From contig OV121087.1 of assembly GCA_921293015.1 (NCBI GenBank), positions 34,951,235-35,015,234 of the forward strand: a stretch of DNA of 64,000 nucleotides, given 5' to 3'. The stretch comes from Phorcus lineatus. Its lineage: Eukaryota > Mollusca > Gastropoda > Trochida > Trochidae. This document shows positions 1 to 11,697 of the stretch, piece by piece (the stretch's first letter is position 1; each line of letters begins with the position of its first letter). A program made the position numbers and the translations under genes. The notes under the pieces are model-generated. The model did no database searches. It was not told the origin of the DNA and worked only from the letters and a program-made list of their open reading frames with translations.

Positions 1-589
1 AATAAAGTGATCTCACAGAAACGAAAATGTTAAGGCAAATTGCAAGGCAATGTTTTATGATTGGAAGTTGGACATAAATACTATGTTAAGTTAAGCTATG
101 GGAATCCATTTCACTATAACGCAAGTGATCAAAAGGTATTCAAACAAAAATGGTTGCCAGTGTTTTTTACTTTATACTTCATAATTTCTTCTTCGACTAT
201 GGTTGATTGAGTTGAGTGTTGAGATGTTTGCCCCTTTGAAGAAAATACATTTGGCATAATCTAATCCTAATCGGAGAAATTTAAAAAAAGCAAAATTTTC
301 AAAAATGTGCTTCTGCCCTTTTAAATGTAATTATAAAAATCTTTTACAAGAACTGGAAAAAAAATAAAATTGTGTAATCCATTTCCAAATGTAATTTACA
401 TATGTCTGTATGTCAATATTGTGTTCAGATTAACTTTATTGGTACTTCAGCGGTTATCAAAATATCAAAAGAATGTCATTTGAAGACTAAAAAACTAAGA
501 GGTTAAGCTGTAAATGGGAGTCTTTAATAAAGCATTAAAGTGGTGACAGTAAATCAATGATGGAGAAGATTGATAGAAGGCAGAGTTCT
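1..589. other. AT-rich sequence, nothing recognised
   Basis: I see no exon-like segment, RNA gene or repeat array here. The sequence is AT-rich and leads into the satellite that follows. Confidence 0.5.
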
Positions 590-2250
590 GTGTTGTACAC
601 AGGGGACCGGAATTACTGCAACATTGACAAGCTGACAACTTACTGTCCTTGTATTAAAGTTAGACATGTTGGACTAGCTAGTTGTGTTTGGTCAGGTTTA
701 ATCACTTACCATACACCTTCATTTTACACAGGGGACCAGAGGTATTTACAACACTGACAAGTTGACAATATATTGTCATTGAATTAAGTTAGAGGATGCT
801 AAACAAGGTACCATGTCATACCGTTTTAGACAAAAAGCTGGTTATTCTAGCTAATATTAATTCATTCATTTACAACATTGACAAGTTGACAATATATTGC
901 CATAGAATTAATTTAGAAGATGCTAAACAAGGTACCATGTCATACCGTTTTAGACAAAAAACTGGTTATTCTAGCTAATATTAATTCATTCATTTACAAC
1001 ATTGACAAGTTGACAATATATTGTCATTTAATTAAGTAAGAAGATGCTAAACAAGGTACCATGTCATACCGTTTTAGACAAAAAGCTGGTTATGCTAGCT
1101 TATATTAATTCATTCATTTACAACATTGACAAGTTGACAAACATACTGTCATTGTATTAAGTTAGAGGATGCTAAACAAGGTACCATGTCATACCATTTT
1201 GGACAAAAAGCTGGTTATGCTAGCTTATAATTATTCATTCATTTACAACATTGACAAGTTGACAAACATACTGTCATTGTATTAAGTTAGAGGATGCTAA
1301 ACAAGGTACCATGTCATACCGTTTTGGACAAAAAGCTGGTTATGCTAGCTTATATTAATTCATTCATTTATAACATTGACAAGTTGACAAACATACTGTC
1401 ATTGTATTAAGTTAGAGGATGCTAAACAAGGTACCATGTCATACTGTTTTGGACAAAAAGCTTGTTATGCTAGCTTATATTAATTCATTGCTTATCATCG
1501 AACATTGTACACTGGTGACCAGTATAACTGGAATATAGATAAGCTGACAGCTTTACTGTTGTTGCATTGGAGTTAAATATGCTTCCATGTCATACCGTTT
1601 TTAACAAAAAGCTTGTCATGCTAGTTTAAGTTAAAAAATGCTCAGGGCAACAGAATAATTGCAACATTGACAAGCGGACGGCTATGTGTTGTTGTGAAAG
1701 AGTTAGAATTAACAAGCTTCCATGTCATACCGTTTTGACACTAGGTTAGTTGTCCTACCGGTAATTAACACTCAATAATACACAGGGGACCAGAATTACT
1801 GCAACATTGAGAAGCTGACAGGTTTACTGTCATTATAAAAGAGTATAACAAGCTTCCATGGCATACCGTTTTGACACAAGGTTTTTGTACCAATTAATGC
1901 GCAATAATACACAGTGGACAAGAATTACTGCCACATTGAGAAGCTGACGTATTAAAAAAGTCTACAAGCTTCCATATGTCATACCATTTTTACAAACAGA
2001 TTCTCATGCTAGTTTATGTACAATAATACACCGGGGACCAATATAACTGCAACATTGACAAGTTGCCAACCTACTGTCAGAGTTTAATAAGCTTTCATGG
2101 CATTATTGTCATAACATTATGACAAAAGGCTTGTTGTGGTAGCTTATATTCGATCATACAATGGGGACCAGCTTTAGTTACTGGAAGAAGAGGAGGAGTA
2201 GCTGTCAAAGAAAATGTCATTGTATAAGACTAGAGAATGCTAAACAAGCT
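590..2250. repeat. 124-bp satellite array
   Basis: About 13 tandem units, each with the marker ACATTGACAAG(T/C)TGACA followed by a conserved stretch containing GGTACCATGTCATACC. In the middle the marker starts at 751, 875, 999, 1123, 1248 and 1373, a period of 124-125 bp with few differences. Outer units on both sides are diverged and carry a different spacer (CACAGGGGACCAG in place of TTCATTCATTTAC). This is the usual pattern of an array homogenised by unequal exchange, with old units left at the edges. The short open frames inside it are not conserved as protein. Confidence 0.93.
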
Positions 2251-2464
2251 TTCATGAAATTCCAATTTTGGCTAAACCTATGTAAATCCTTGATCCCTGT
2301 CCTAGATTGCATACACACCTGACTAATTACCTAACTGACTAACTTCCTGCTGCTGTTTTATAATGAATTCAAAATTCCTTGTTTATAAAGTATCTCTCTA
2401 ATAGTACAGACTCATTAAATTCTTTTGTTAATCTGCCCTTTGTTACACAAATAAACAAACCAAA

Positions 2465-2529
2465 AGCATGCCATGAGATTACCATTTCAAACCCCAAACT
2501 CCAACCCCCAAAGCAAGCCATGAGATTAC
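2465..2529. repeat. Left fragment of the AAACCCC minisatellite
   Basis: Contains the same unit as the array at 3614-4513 (GCCATGAGATTACC, then CAAACCCCAAAC). It was cut off from the main array by the transposon at 2530-3613. Confidence 0.85.
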
Positions 2530-3613
2530 CCAATCTCATTGAAATCAGTCCGAAACTAATCGCTCGTAACTCACTGCGTTTCTTGATCTGACCACGGCTC
2601 CATAAAAGCCGTGTCAGACGGCCTTGACCGTGACCTTTCACCTCCCATTATTCTAACCAATCACGGGTCCGCGTACATATCGGTTGTGTTTGATCAACAA
2701 AGATTGCGGAAAGTTGAAAATAAGGGACGCTCTGAAAAATGTTTTGCAAAAGTTTTGAAAAGATAGCATAAAAAATTAACATCGTTATTGTTGCAACTGA
2801 GATCTATCATTTTGAATTGTATGATCAGCTTTCTTACTGAAAACATAATTGCCACTTTTAAGATTCACAAGTGAAAGTGAAAGTGAAGGAGCAAGAGGGG
2901 GCACCCTTTGGGTCATCCATTTTATTGTCGATAATCCCCGGGAGTAGAGGGTCGGGGGTCAGGTGAATCGTCAACCATTGCACACTTCTGAGTTCTAAAT
3001 ATATATCAAATGCAAATGCAAATATTTTTGTTTCTACAGTTGATTTATTTACCTGCCTCCATTCAGAAAAATACTTAATTTGAAATTTAAAATTTGAGGT
3101 GAATTCCTCGAAACCCATTAACAAAATGATTGTCGACCTAATATTGATCAATAATGTGTCGTAGATTTGTTTTGGTAAATTTCATCACTATAACTTTTAA
3201 ATTTTTTAAAAACTTCTTTTCAACGAAGAAAATGCCAAATCAAACGCAAATATTGTCACGATAATTCATCTTCATCACTATCTTCCTCGGGTGGCAGACA
3301 TAGCTAGAGTGTCGACCAAACATGTGCGTATTCATCTTCATTGTCAACACACCTACGATCATTTTACGTTCATCCCAGCTCGGCTTTTCTTGGGTCCATT
3401 CAGGACAAGATCGAATCCCGAGATACAAAGGTTACATATGATGTTTTGAATGTCAATTCAACAGTTGCCGAAGTCTTTCCAGCCTCGATTCTTATTGGCT
3501 GGCCCAGTCTGGCGGTCAAGGCCGTCTGACGCGGCTATTTGGGAGCCGTGGTTAGATCAAGAAACGCAGCGAGGTACGAGCGATTAGTTTCGGGCTGATT
3601 TCAATGAGATTGG
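2530..3613. mobile_element. Non-autonomous DNA transposon with ~100-bp TIRs
   Basis: The left end (2530 to about 2631) and right end (about 3513-3613) are inverted copies of each other over roughly 100 bp, with some mismatches and small indels. The outermost bases are CCAATCTCATTG and its complement. The element interrupts the minisatellite. AGATTAC stands directly before the left end (2523-2529) and directly after the right end (3614-3620), so the target-site duplication is 7 bp, or 8 bp if the terminal G is counted with the target. No transposase-like frame is present in the ~880-bp interior, so it is non-autonomous. I do not assign a superfamily; the long TIRs and 7-8 bp duplication leave hAT-like and MULE-like groups open. 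Confidence 0.85.
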
Positions 3614-4513
3614 AGATTACCATTTCAAACCCCAAACCCCAACCCCCAGTGTACGCCATGAGGTTACCATTTCAAACCCCCAAACCCCAACCCCCAGTGC
3701 ACGCCATGAGGTTACCATTTCAAACCCCCAAACCCCAACCCCCAGTGCACGCCATGAGGTTACCATTTCAAACCCCCAAACCCCAACCCCCAGTGCACGC
3801 CATGAGGTTACCATTTCAAACCCCCAAACCCAAACCTCCAGTGCACGCCATGAGGTTACCATTTCAAACCCCCAAACCCCAACCCCCAGTGCAAGCTATG
3901 AGGTTACCAACTCAAACTCCCAAACCCCAAACTTCAAACCCCAAAGCAAGTCATGAGGTTACCATTTCAAACCCCAAACCCCAACCACAAACCCTAAAGC
4001 AAGCCATGAGGTTAGAAGCTCAAACTCCAAAACCCCAAACTTCAAACCCCAACCCCAAAGCAAGCCATGAGGTTAGAAGCTCAAACTCCAAAACCCCAAA
4101 CTTCAAACCCCAACCCCAAAGCAAGCCATGAGGTTACCATTTCAAACCCCAAACCCCAAACCCTAAAGCAAGCCATGAGGTTAGAAGCTCAAACTCCAAA
4201 ACCCCAAACTTCAAACCCCAACCCCAAAGCAAGCCATGAGGTGACCATTTCAAACCCCAAACACCAAACCTCAAAGCAAGCCATGAGGTTAGAAGCTCAA
4301 ACTCAAAAACCCCAAACCCCAAACCCCAAACCCCAAACCCCAAAGCAAGCCATGAGGTTACCATTTCAAACCCCAAACCCCAAACCCCAAAGCAAGCCAT
4401 GAGGTTAGAAGCTCAAACTCCAAAACCCCAAACTTCAAACCCCAACCCCAAAGCAAGCCATGAGGTGACCATTTCAAACCCCAAACCCCAAACCCCAAAG
4501 CAAGCCATGAACC
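3614..4513. repeat. G-rich (minus strand) AAACCCC minisatellite
   Basis: The first part (3614-3900) is about five units of ~57 bp containing CCATGAGGTTACCATTTCAAA and runs of CCCCC. The second part alternates two related units (GGTTACCATTTC and GGTTAGAAGCTC) with runs of AAACCCC. Near 4310-4340 AAACCCC repeats several times in a row. The minus strand therefore carries many GGGG runs separated by TTT, which can form G-quadruplexes. It resembles ciliate telomere repeat rather than the animal TTAGGG. Both strands stay open through the array, but the translations are only the repeat. Confidence 0.93.
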
Positions 4514-5365
4514 CTTTTTGGAGTTTAAAAAAAAGTGAACATAAAATGAATGACCTTTGTAATGTACATGACTTAATTTACTACAATCCTATAATGACAG
4601 TCAATTTAATCTGTTTTCTGACAGATGCATGGTTGTTGACGTCATTTCATCCATCAATTTCTTTATATATCTTTATCTAGTTTAATCCTATTTTTCCTTT
4701 ATAACATACATGACTCCACTCAATATTGACAGTTATTTTTACCATGAAAGATGTGTTTGTTTTCTGATTTATTAATCTCTCTTTATTTTGTTTATTTCTA
4801 TTTTTCCATCCGTAATATTCATGACTTCACAATAAATCATGTTAATTGACAGTCATTTCAGCTGTGATAGATGTGGTTGAGGTTGTTTGTTATTTGATGA
4901 ATGTTGTATCCCGTTTGCGGTATTGTCAACCTGGAAGGCCTGGGGATAATAACGTCAATATTGTATTATGTTTATATTTGGTTAGGGAGAAGTTTTGTAT
5001 TCTTGTGATGGGGGGAATAAACATGACTGCGAGGAATTTGGTCACGGAATCAAGCGGATATCTCAGTTTTTAACAGGTCCCTGTATAAGAATGAGTCAAT
5101 TTTTTTGGCATTATTATATTTTCTTATTCTGTTTTGTTTTAAATACATAAAGGGGCGGTTAAACAGTCATGTTTAATATGGGTTGTTAGAGGTTTGTGTG
5201 TAGGAGTTTGTCAACGTGTTAGGAATAGAAACAATTTTAGAATTTCAAAGTTGATATATTTTGTCATGATAAATGATCACAAGCAAATGATTACACTTAT
5301 GAGCCAGGAAGTTTGTAATACTAAAAAACTTAAAAGCAATCTAATCTAGATGATGTTTTGTTGAA
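4514..5365. other. AT-rich intergenic sequence
   Basis: There are only short open frames, with no splice-flanked coding segment and no repeat that I recognise. Confidence 0.4.
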
Positions 5366-5525
5366 ATATTATTACATATATCAGGAAATATTAGTACATA
5401 TATCATGAGATTTGAGTACACATGTATTAGGAAATATGAGTACTTATATCAGGAAATATGAGTACATATATCAGGAAATTTTAGTAAATATATCAAGAAA
5501 TTTTAGTAAATATATCAAGAAATTA
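5366..5525. repeat. ~27-30-bp AT-rich tandem repeat
   Basis: Six or so imperfect copies of a unit like ACATATATCAGGAAATATGAGT, with drift between copies (TAGT/GAGT, ACATAT/AAATAT). Confidence 0.85.
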
Positions 5526-5958
5526 AGAATCAATACATGTGGGATGTCGGGAATATCAATTTAAGAATAATAATTTAAATTAGTATCAATAATATGTGAA
5601 CATCAACAACATCTCAGGCATAAATTCAGTGAGAAATCAGTTTTGACCAATTGATTAAAAAGCCTGATTCTTCTCTGTAGACCAATTTATAACTTGATTA
5701 AATTGTATTAAAGTTGTCCTTTTACTCATCAGGTTGAAAAGACACAGGTTTTTTGCTTTAGAAAGTGACAGATTGACATTTTGATGCATATTCATTAAAA
5801 TTTTATTCATTGGCACAACAAGTTTTAAAAGCTCTTTTACAACCATAGTAAGGCATTTTTTATCAGTCTGTATTGATTACCGTACAAGTTGTATACAATT
5901 AGTGAAATATGGTTTTCAAAGAATAATATTTAATGGAATGCAAATAACTATCATTATT

Positions 5959-6146
5959 CCCCTCAAAGTCATTAGAACAGCCCCCTCAAAGTCATATGAA
6001 CAGCCTCCTCAAAGTCATTAGAACAGTCCCCTCAAAGTAATTAGAACAGCCCCCTCACATTCATTAAATTGGAACAGCCCTCTCACATTCATTAAATTGG
6101 AACAGCCCCCTCACATTCATTAAATTGGAACAGCCCCCTCAACTGG
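5959..6146. repeat. Two adjoining short tandem repeats (GAACAGCCCCCTCA)
   Basis: The first block repeats CCCCTCAAAGTCATTAGAACAG (about 23 bp) four times. The second repeats a ~29-bp unit CCCTCACATTCATTAAATTGG four times. Both share GAACAGCCCCCTCA, so one probably arose from the other. The last unit served as the target of the SINE at 6147. Confidence 0.88.
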
Positions 6147-6409
6147 AGGTGAGGTGAGTTGGTGTTTAATGCCGCTTTCAAGATTATTTCACTTATATCG
6201 CGGCTGCTAGTATTATTTCAGGGAGAAAGCCCGCAACACCATTGTGGCTATGCATTGCTATGAAACCTGTGAGCATCGGCTGGAACTAGTGAACCATGGG
6301 TTGTTCTGCGCTGAAATTCAGTGTGGAACAGTTCTCTACTGGCGGGATTCGAACCACTGACCTCTTGATCCGAAGTCGAATGCGCTAACCACTGTGCTAT
6401 CCCGCCCCA
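6147..6409 (-). mobile_element. tRNA-derived SINE (family 1), internally deleted
   Basis: On the minus strand it starts with a tRNA-like head (B box GGTTCGAATCC form, here with one change) and ends in the common 3' part (GCGGC-TTAAACACC, then CACCTCACCTC). The middle segment found in the copy at 55523-55832 is missing between the head and the distal body. A perfect 12-bp target-site duplication, CCCCTCAACTGG, flanks it (6135-6146 and 6410-6421). The tRNA-like head is part of the SINE, not a tRNA gene. Confidence 0.93.
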
Positions 6410-6429
6410 CCCCTCAACTGGGTATGAAT

Positions 6430-7120
6430 GGGTTATTAAGGGGATTAATGGGTACACAACTTGCTCTTGAGAGCATAGTACCTTCTAATGTTCAACAAAA
6501 AGCATATCAACGATATGTCACAAACTGTCATTTTATCATATTTTGATTGCACAAATAGAAGTATCTTTAAGATAAGAATGTCTGTCCCTTGAATAACCAA
6601 CATATAACATTTACCGGTAAGATTTTCCAGGCTAACTTACCAGAAACTAGGTGTTTTCACATGTGACCATTAGCAGGTCCTTCACCAGGGGATTTGTGCT
6701 TTCTCTAAGTGCACAGGGTTGTGTTGACCATACTCAGATAATCTGGCTCAGACCAAGATGGCTCCGTGGCTTTTAAACTTAGTCATTAGTGGATTTTACA
6801 GCAAATCTGCCATGCTCTGATAGCACAGGGGTTCACTGTATCCTTTCCATCATCCTTGAGAGTAATTATGACCAATTAAGTCATTCCTTCCAGACCATTT
6901 GAAAGTCATTGTAATCAAGAACTCATTATACTTTTTTTTCAACTTTTAACAAATTAGAACTTTTGTCCAAAAGAATTTGAGAATATTTATATCTAAATGT
7001 TTATCAATATATGGGCAATGTTTTTTTGAAATGTTATCCCATGTTTTTTATATGAGGCGTAACCCCCTAAAAAGCAAAGTCATTTCTGCGATTTTATTTT
7101 TGATGGCTACTGCCATTCCT
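6430..7120. other. Intergenic sequence, nothing recognised
   Basis: No coding segment, RNA gene or tandem repeat is apparent. Confidence 0.35.
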
Positions 7121-7126
7121 TGGAAT

Positions 7127-7745
7127 GTATTGTCCCCCGCCGCAATGGGACTGAATTCAGCGCCGTCTGTCCGTACGTACGTACATCCGGATTCTCGTTA
7201 AAGCGATAACACGATCATTAAGCTTAGCACCTAGAGTGTTCATATTTGGTGACAGCTTTTAATGGAGGATGACTGAGACGCCTGTTGACTTTGGTGACCT
7301 TGACGTCATTTTCAAGGTCACCACAACACTTTGACCATTTTGTAATACATTGTTAACGCAATATCTCGTAAAGCTTGGCACCTAGAGTGTTCATATTTAG
7401 TGAAAGCCTTCAATGGCGGAAGATTCAGACGCCAGTCTACATTGGTGACCTTGACGTCATTTTCAAGGTCACCATGACACTTTGACCACTTTGTGTAATA
7501 CATTGTTAATGCGATATTATCTCGTAAACCTTAGCATCTAGAGTGTTCATATTTGGTGACAGCCTTCAATGGAGAAAGACTCAGAAGCCAGTTGACAGTG
7601 GTGACCTTAACCTCATTTTCAAGGTCACCATGACATTTTTACCACTGTGTAATACATTGTTAACACGATATCTTGTAAAGCTTAGCACCTAAATGTCTCA
7701 TAGCGGCGGGGGTCATTGCCACGTTAGTGGCAAACACTTGTTTAT
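7127..7745 (-). mobile_element. Pearl-like repeat with ~150-bp tandem core
   Basis: Read on the minus strand it begins with AAGTGTTTGCCACTAACGTGG, which contains the small palindrome TTGCCAC-taac-GTGGCAA, then CCCCCGCCG. A core of about three ~150-bp units follows, and it ends in GCGGCGGGGGACAATA. Each core unit holds TGACCTTGA and TCAAGGTCA facing each other. The same ends and core occur in PWP2 intron 7 (40675-43580), which defines the element. A tandem core between short unique ends is typical of molluscan pearl/CvA elements, regarded as non-autonomous Helentron relatives. The family assignment is an inference from architecture. Confidence 0.75.
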
Positions 7746-8214
7746 ATATTGTAAATAATTTTGAATATTTGGTATTCCCATGAAGTATTAGTGATAATAA
7801 TGAAATAATGAATTTCTGTAGAGCACCATTCTTATTTCTTTGGTCCTCTGCGTCCAGGCTCTGTACGTACGCTCAGAAGAAGAAAGCTTTGAAGAGGAGA
7901 AATGTTTTTATGTTTGGAACTTGAGTTTAGATTCTCAGGTACACTGTTCCATTTTTCTGCAGCTGCAAAAAGACGAATTTTGAATATTGGGATTTCTGAA
8001 TTGCTTATTGTTATTGTGATCTCAGAAATCTCCGTAGTTGATAGATGTTGACTAGTCCATTGAGGTAAGGTTGAGCCATGTTGTTGAAACATTTTTAGCC
8101 ATACGGACTAACTTTGTCGTCAATGCAGTAAATAACTGGTAACCAAAGTAACCAATGAAAGGTTTGGACGTGAATGTGATACCATATTGAATTCAATTGC
8201 AGTACTGGCCATGA
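7746..8214. other. Intergenic sequence
   Basis: An 86-residue minus-strand frame at 7832-8092 includes AAAEKWNSVPENL, faintly like the extreme C-terminus of LINE reverse transcriptases. The match is too weak to call. Nothing else is recognised. Confidence 0.3.
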
Positions 8215-8345
8215 TTTGTAATTTCAAGCAGACATTCACAGGTCTCACAACAATTCTAAGCCACAATGGTGTTAAGGTCTTCACTCTCCATTACTATTTG
8301 CGGGTGTTGTGAGGGAAATATTCTTGAAAAAGCCTCCTTAAACCC
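8215..8345 (+). mobile_element. Decayed 3' part of SINE family 1
   Basis: The segment containing AGCCACAATGGTGTTAAGG, then AAATATTCTTGAAAAAGCC and TTAAACCC, follows the order of the distal half of the copy at 55523-55832. It is far more diverged than the other copies, so it looks like an old insertion. Confidence 0.6.
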
Positions 8346-9329
8346 AGAATCATCTCATGTCACTTAAATATCTGTCGATTTCTATATCGTATGCAGGAAT
8401 ATATAGTGTAATCTGTATTGCCTGTTAGGAAGTGCTAAATTACTTAATTCCTAAATCTACTTGTCATGCCATGCATGATAGATTTTTATGTTATTTTTAC
8501 ATGAGGTTCTATTTTCGGTAATATCTAATCTATATTGAATTCTTTTGTGTGCATACAGAATATTAATCAGTGCAGCTTGTATAAGAATGAATGATAGATT
8601 ATTAAGAATCAATGGTATTATTATTGCTATTAGTTGCCATTGGATAACATGGTGAAACATAAATAGTGATATATTTTCAATATGAGCACTTGTGCACCGA
8701 CTATAATAGGGTGTTATTTTATCAAGAAGAAGCGTTTGATTCCGAAAAATTAGAATCATAATGCTTATCAGCTCAATATAGTGATAATAATCAGGATTAA
8801 GATGGAATCTGCAGTGATAAAAAACCGGACAATGGGGCACATTTTAAACATATTTACAGCAGACACATGGACAAACATAGGTTGTTAGTTTTTAGTAGGT
8901 AATTTAGATGATATGCATCGTAATGGGAAGAAGAATGTTGCTTAAACATTTATGTGACCGTTTTTAAATTATTAAAATTATCATTGAAAACAAGAAAATA
9001 TAATCATTTTCACACATTAGATATAAATATGTAAGTATAGAGAAGCGATTTGACATGGACATGTTATGTTGTTTTGATTCAGTTTTAAAACAAATGAAAT
9101 ATCGAACAACATGGGCTGTGTCACTTTAACAGGTATAGACCCTGCCCTTCACTTAGGCATCGGTGAATTAGTCACTTACCAGGATAATGACCTTAAGAGC
9201 ATTTTAAAAATGTAATGTACATCATTCTATTAATTTTTGTTATTATTTCCAATGTTTCCAAATGTTCAGTGTTTTATTGAAAGTGCCTATAATCAATTCT
9301 GTTTGGCTTTAAACTGATCCCCGTAGTCT
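8346..9329. other. AT-rich intergenic sequence
   Basis: A 127-residue open frame on the minus strand (8457-8840) has no recognisable motif and an AT-driven composition. Nothing else is supported. Confidence 0.35.
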
Positions 9330-9545
9330 CTATCATTGGCTAATTCAATCTGCCAACTGCAAGCTAGTCAAAATTTTTGTTTTGAATGCAGCACCATCTA
9401 CGTAGAAATTTTTCAATTCTCATATGATTTCACATTGGTCAGTCGAGATCTGTTGGAGCAGGCTGGATGACAAACACAGAAATGTTTGGGAAATGCGGCA
9501 AGGCATATCTTAGCAAGTCATTGTGGCTAGCGCAAGTATAAGTCA
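9330..9545. repeat. Dispersed repeat, copy A (partner at 57940-58155)
   Basis: The order of blocks (AGCAGGCTGGATGACAAACAC, AATGCGGCAAGGCATATCTTAG, AAGTCATTGTGGCT, CAAGTAT) is repeated with moderate divergence at about 57960-58130. No terminal repeats or coding capacity are seen, so the class is unknown. Confidence 0.7.
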
Positions 9546-10087
9546 TGTGTGGGAAGAGAAATTCTGGGATGAAAGCTCTTCTATCATTAAAAGTGACTCA
9601 TCTCAAAGAATGACACTTCATAGATGTAACCATCCTTGGTCTATCCTAGATCTACAATTTGATTTTCAAAGCAAACATTGTACTCCAGAGACCTGCTATT
9701 ACAAGTATAAATAAATGAAATTGCTTCATCAATTGTTCCTAAGAGCTCTTAATTCAGAAGGCATTTCGTTAAACATTTGCTTGCAGTTCAACTCTAAGCT
9801 CAGTGCAGACGGACTCAAAGCTCATACCTTGGGGCTTTTCAGCCAATCAATTTGCGAGATTGTCTTTGGATTAAACAAATTGGTGTGACTTTGGCTTTTT
9901 TACATGCATTAAGTGGGATAGTGTAAGGCCTCAAGCAACCAAGCTTGATACTTCAATCAATTTCCACCAAGCCTTTTTCATTTGCTGATGATTACAAGAG
10001 ACAAGGACAGCTAATTTGAGTTCATGTTTCCTCATGAAAAATCCAATCGTTAATATAATGTAGAGGATCTGAATTAGAACCTTGGTG
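9546..10087. other. Intergenic sequence
   Basis: No gene-like or repeated structure is recognised. Confidence 0.3.
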
Positions 10088-10098
10088 TCCAAGGACGA

Positions 10099-10352
10099 AT
10101 TCCGCTAGGGGCTCGGCAACTTTGTCTGCAGTAGAGAACTGTTCTACATGCTGTAAGGTTTGGGTGCAATGCTACACTGAGTTTCAGGGCAGTACCACCC
10201 ATGGTTCGCTAGATCCAGCCAATGCTCGCATGTTTCACCGCAATGTATAGCCACAATGGTGTTGCGGGCTTTCTCCTTGCAATAATATTAGCAGCCGCAA
10301 TATAAGTGAAATAATCTTGAAAACGGCGTTAAACCCAAACTCACTCACTCAC
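10099..10352 (+). mobile_element. SINE family 1, 5'-truncated copy
   Basis: It lacks the tRNA-like head and begins within the body (AGGGGCTCGGCAACTTTGTC), then runs to the common end (GGCGTTAAACCCAAACTCACTC). A perfect 11-bp target-site duplication, TCCAAGGACGA, lies at 10088-10098 and 10353-10363. The 5' truncation with intact target duplication fits LINE-type target-primed reverse transcription. Confidence 0.93.
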
Positions 10353-10363
10353 TCCAAGGACGA

Positions 10364-11695
10364 GGTGAAACAGTAGTAAAAAGATTTGATGTGGAGGTTA
10401 CTTTTTTCTAAGGTCAGTAAAGGCAATAAATGTTTTCTCAAGAGATCTCTAAAGGGTCTCAATACAGAGTTGAAGATCAATAATTCATTGAGACTTAAAT
10501 CTGAATTGATTCGCTGGTCAACACCAGAAGACGACCTGTTTGGAGAAGTCAAAATTCAAAGTCCTCTGGAGGAGCTTCTCCCAATGAACTTGCAGCAGAG
10601 ATGAGAATCTATATGCGGCGAGACACCAAGCTCAGGCTAATCGAGCATGTTAACATTTTCATGTTTGCTTTTAGTCGTCAATGTAACCAAATTTAATCAA
10701 TATGGCAGATGAGTCAGTAACAAAAAACTTGCATCTATTTCGGTCTCAGACATTCCTTCAAAATGCACAGCATGAAAAAGTTCAATTAATTCCTGTTTTT
10801 TCCCAATGTGACATATCCACGTAAAGGTACTTCAGTACCTCATGTCGCTTCATCCAACTTCTCCATATATTTCTTCCAAGGTTATCTTGAATTTGTTAGC
10901 CAAATTTCTTCAAATAATGTGGCTTTTGGCACCAAGTGAAAAAAAATCAAACTCGTAAAATTGATGACAGTTGATTGTACTCGGATGTCATTGACGCGGT
11001 CCTACTTTCCTCTTCAGGATATCTTGTGTCGCCACTCTGCCTGTAGACATGAACATGACGATAACAGAATGTCAGGCAATTGACAATTTGTCATAAAATT
11101 GAGAGGAGGAAAGACAGAGCAAGCAATAGGTCTAGTGGTTACGGCAGTGGTGCTGATTTTTTATCAAAATGATCTTCTATTTTGCTATGATTATCAATTT
11201 TCTATTAGAAACATAGCGCACATTTAACCCTTTGTGTGTGGAAATTTAAGTTTAATTTATTTTATCGGTTTATAGAGTATTGTTTGCATGCATTTTTTGT
11301 ATTTGTTGAACTTCAGTCTTGGGTTCATCATTAATTTCTTTTAATTGATTGTGTTAATTTAATGTTATAGTTTTTTAGTGAATATAATATCATTTGTTAA
11401 AGATACTTTGTAGTGTATATTGCGTCACTTTATTTAAACCCATACCCTTGTAAAATATTTGCCAGTGACAGATCAAGGAACTTTGAGGGGGTATTCATTT
11501 TTTATAATTGATTTTTTTTAATTGAAATTCAAAACTTGGGGAGGGGGTTCTACCTTGAGAAGATCTTTGATCAACCCTTTGTAACTTGGTTATCATTCCT
11601 GTTAATGTTCTCTCTGAATAGTTTGATACAAATGATTCTATAAGTGATTTGCTGAATGCTGTTGTGAAGGTGTCATGGAGTCAGTGTAGAGTGGA
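10364..11695. other. Intergenic sequence
   Basis: Short overlapping open frames on both strands at 10349-10604 show no motif. No exons, RNA genes or arrays are recognised. Confidence 0.3.
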
Positions 11696-11697
11696 GC

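Noticed and set aside
590-2250. CRISPR-like array
   Set aside because: The repeat unit is continuous with no unique spacers, and the window is animal DNA.
3604-4402. Long Pro/Gln/Lys-rich open frames on both strands
   Set aside because: They follow the minisatellite unit, whose length happens to keep a frame open; there are no splice signals and no non-repeat coding sequence.
3614-4513. Interstitial telomere
   Set aside because: The unit is GGGGTTT mixed with longer unique pieces, not the animal TTAGGG repeat.
7832-8092. Possible LINE reverse-transcriptase tail
   Set aside because: Only a short stretch (KWNSVPENL) is suggestive; there are no catalytic blocks nearby.
8457-8840. 127-residue minus-strand frame
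   Set aside because: There is no motif, the composition follows AT content, and no exon context is present.
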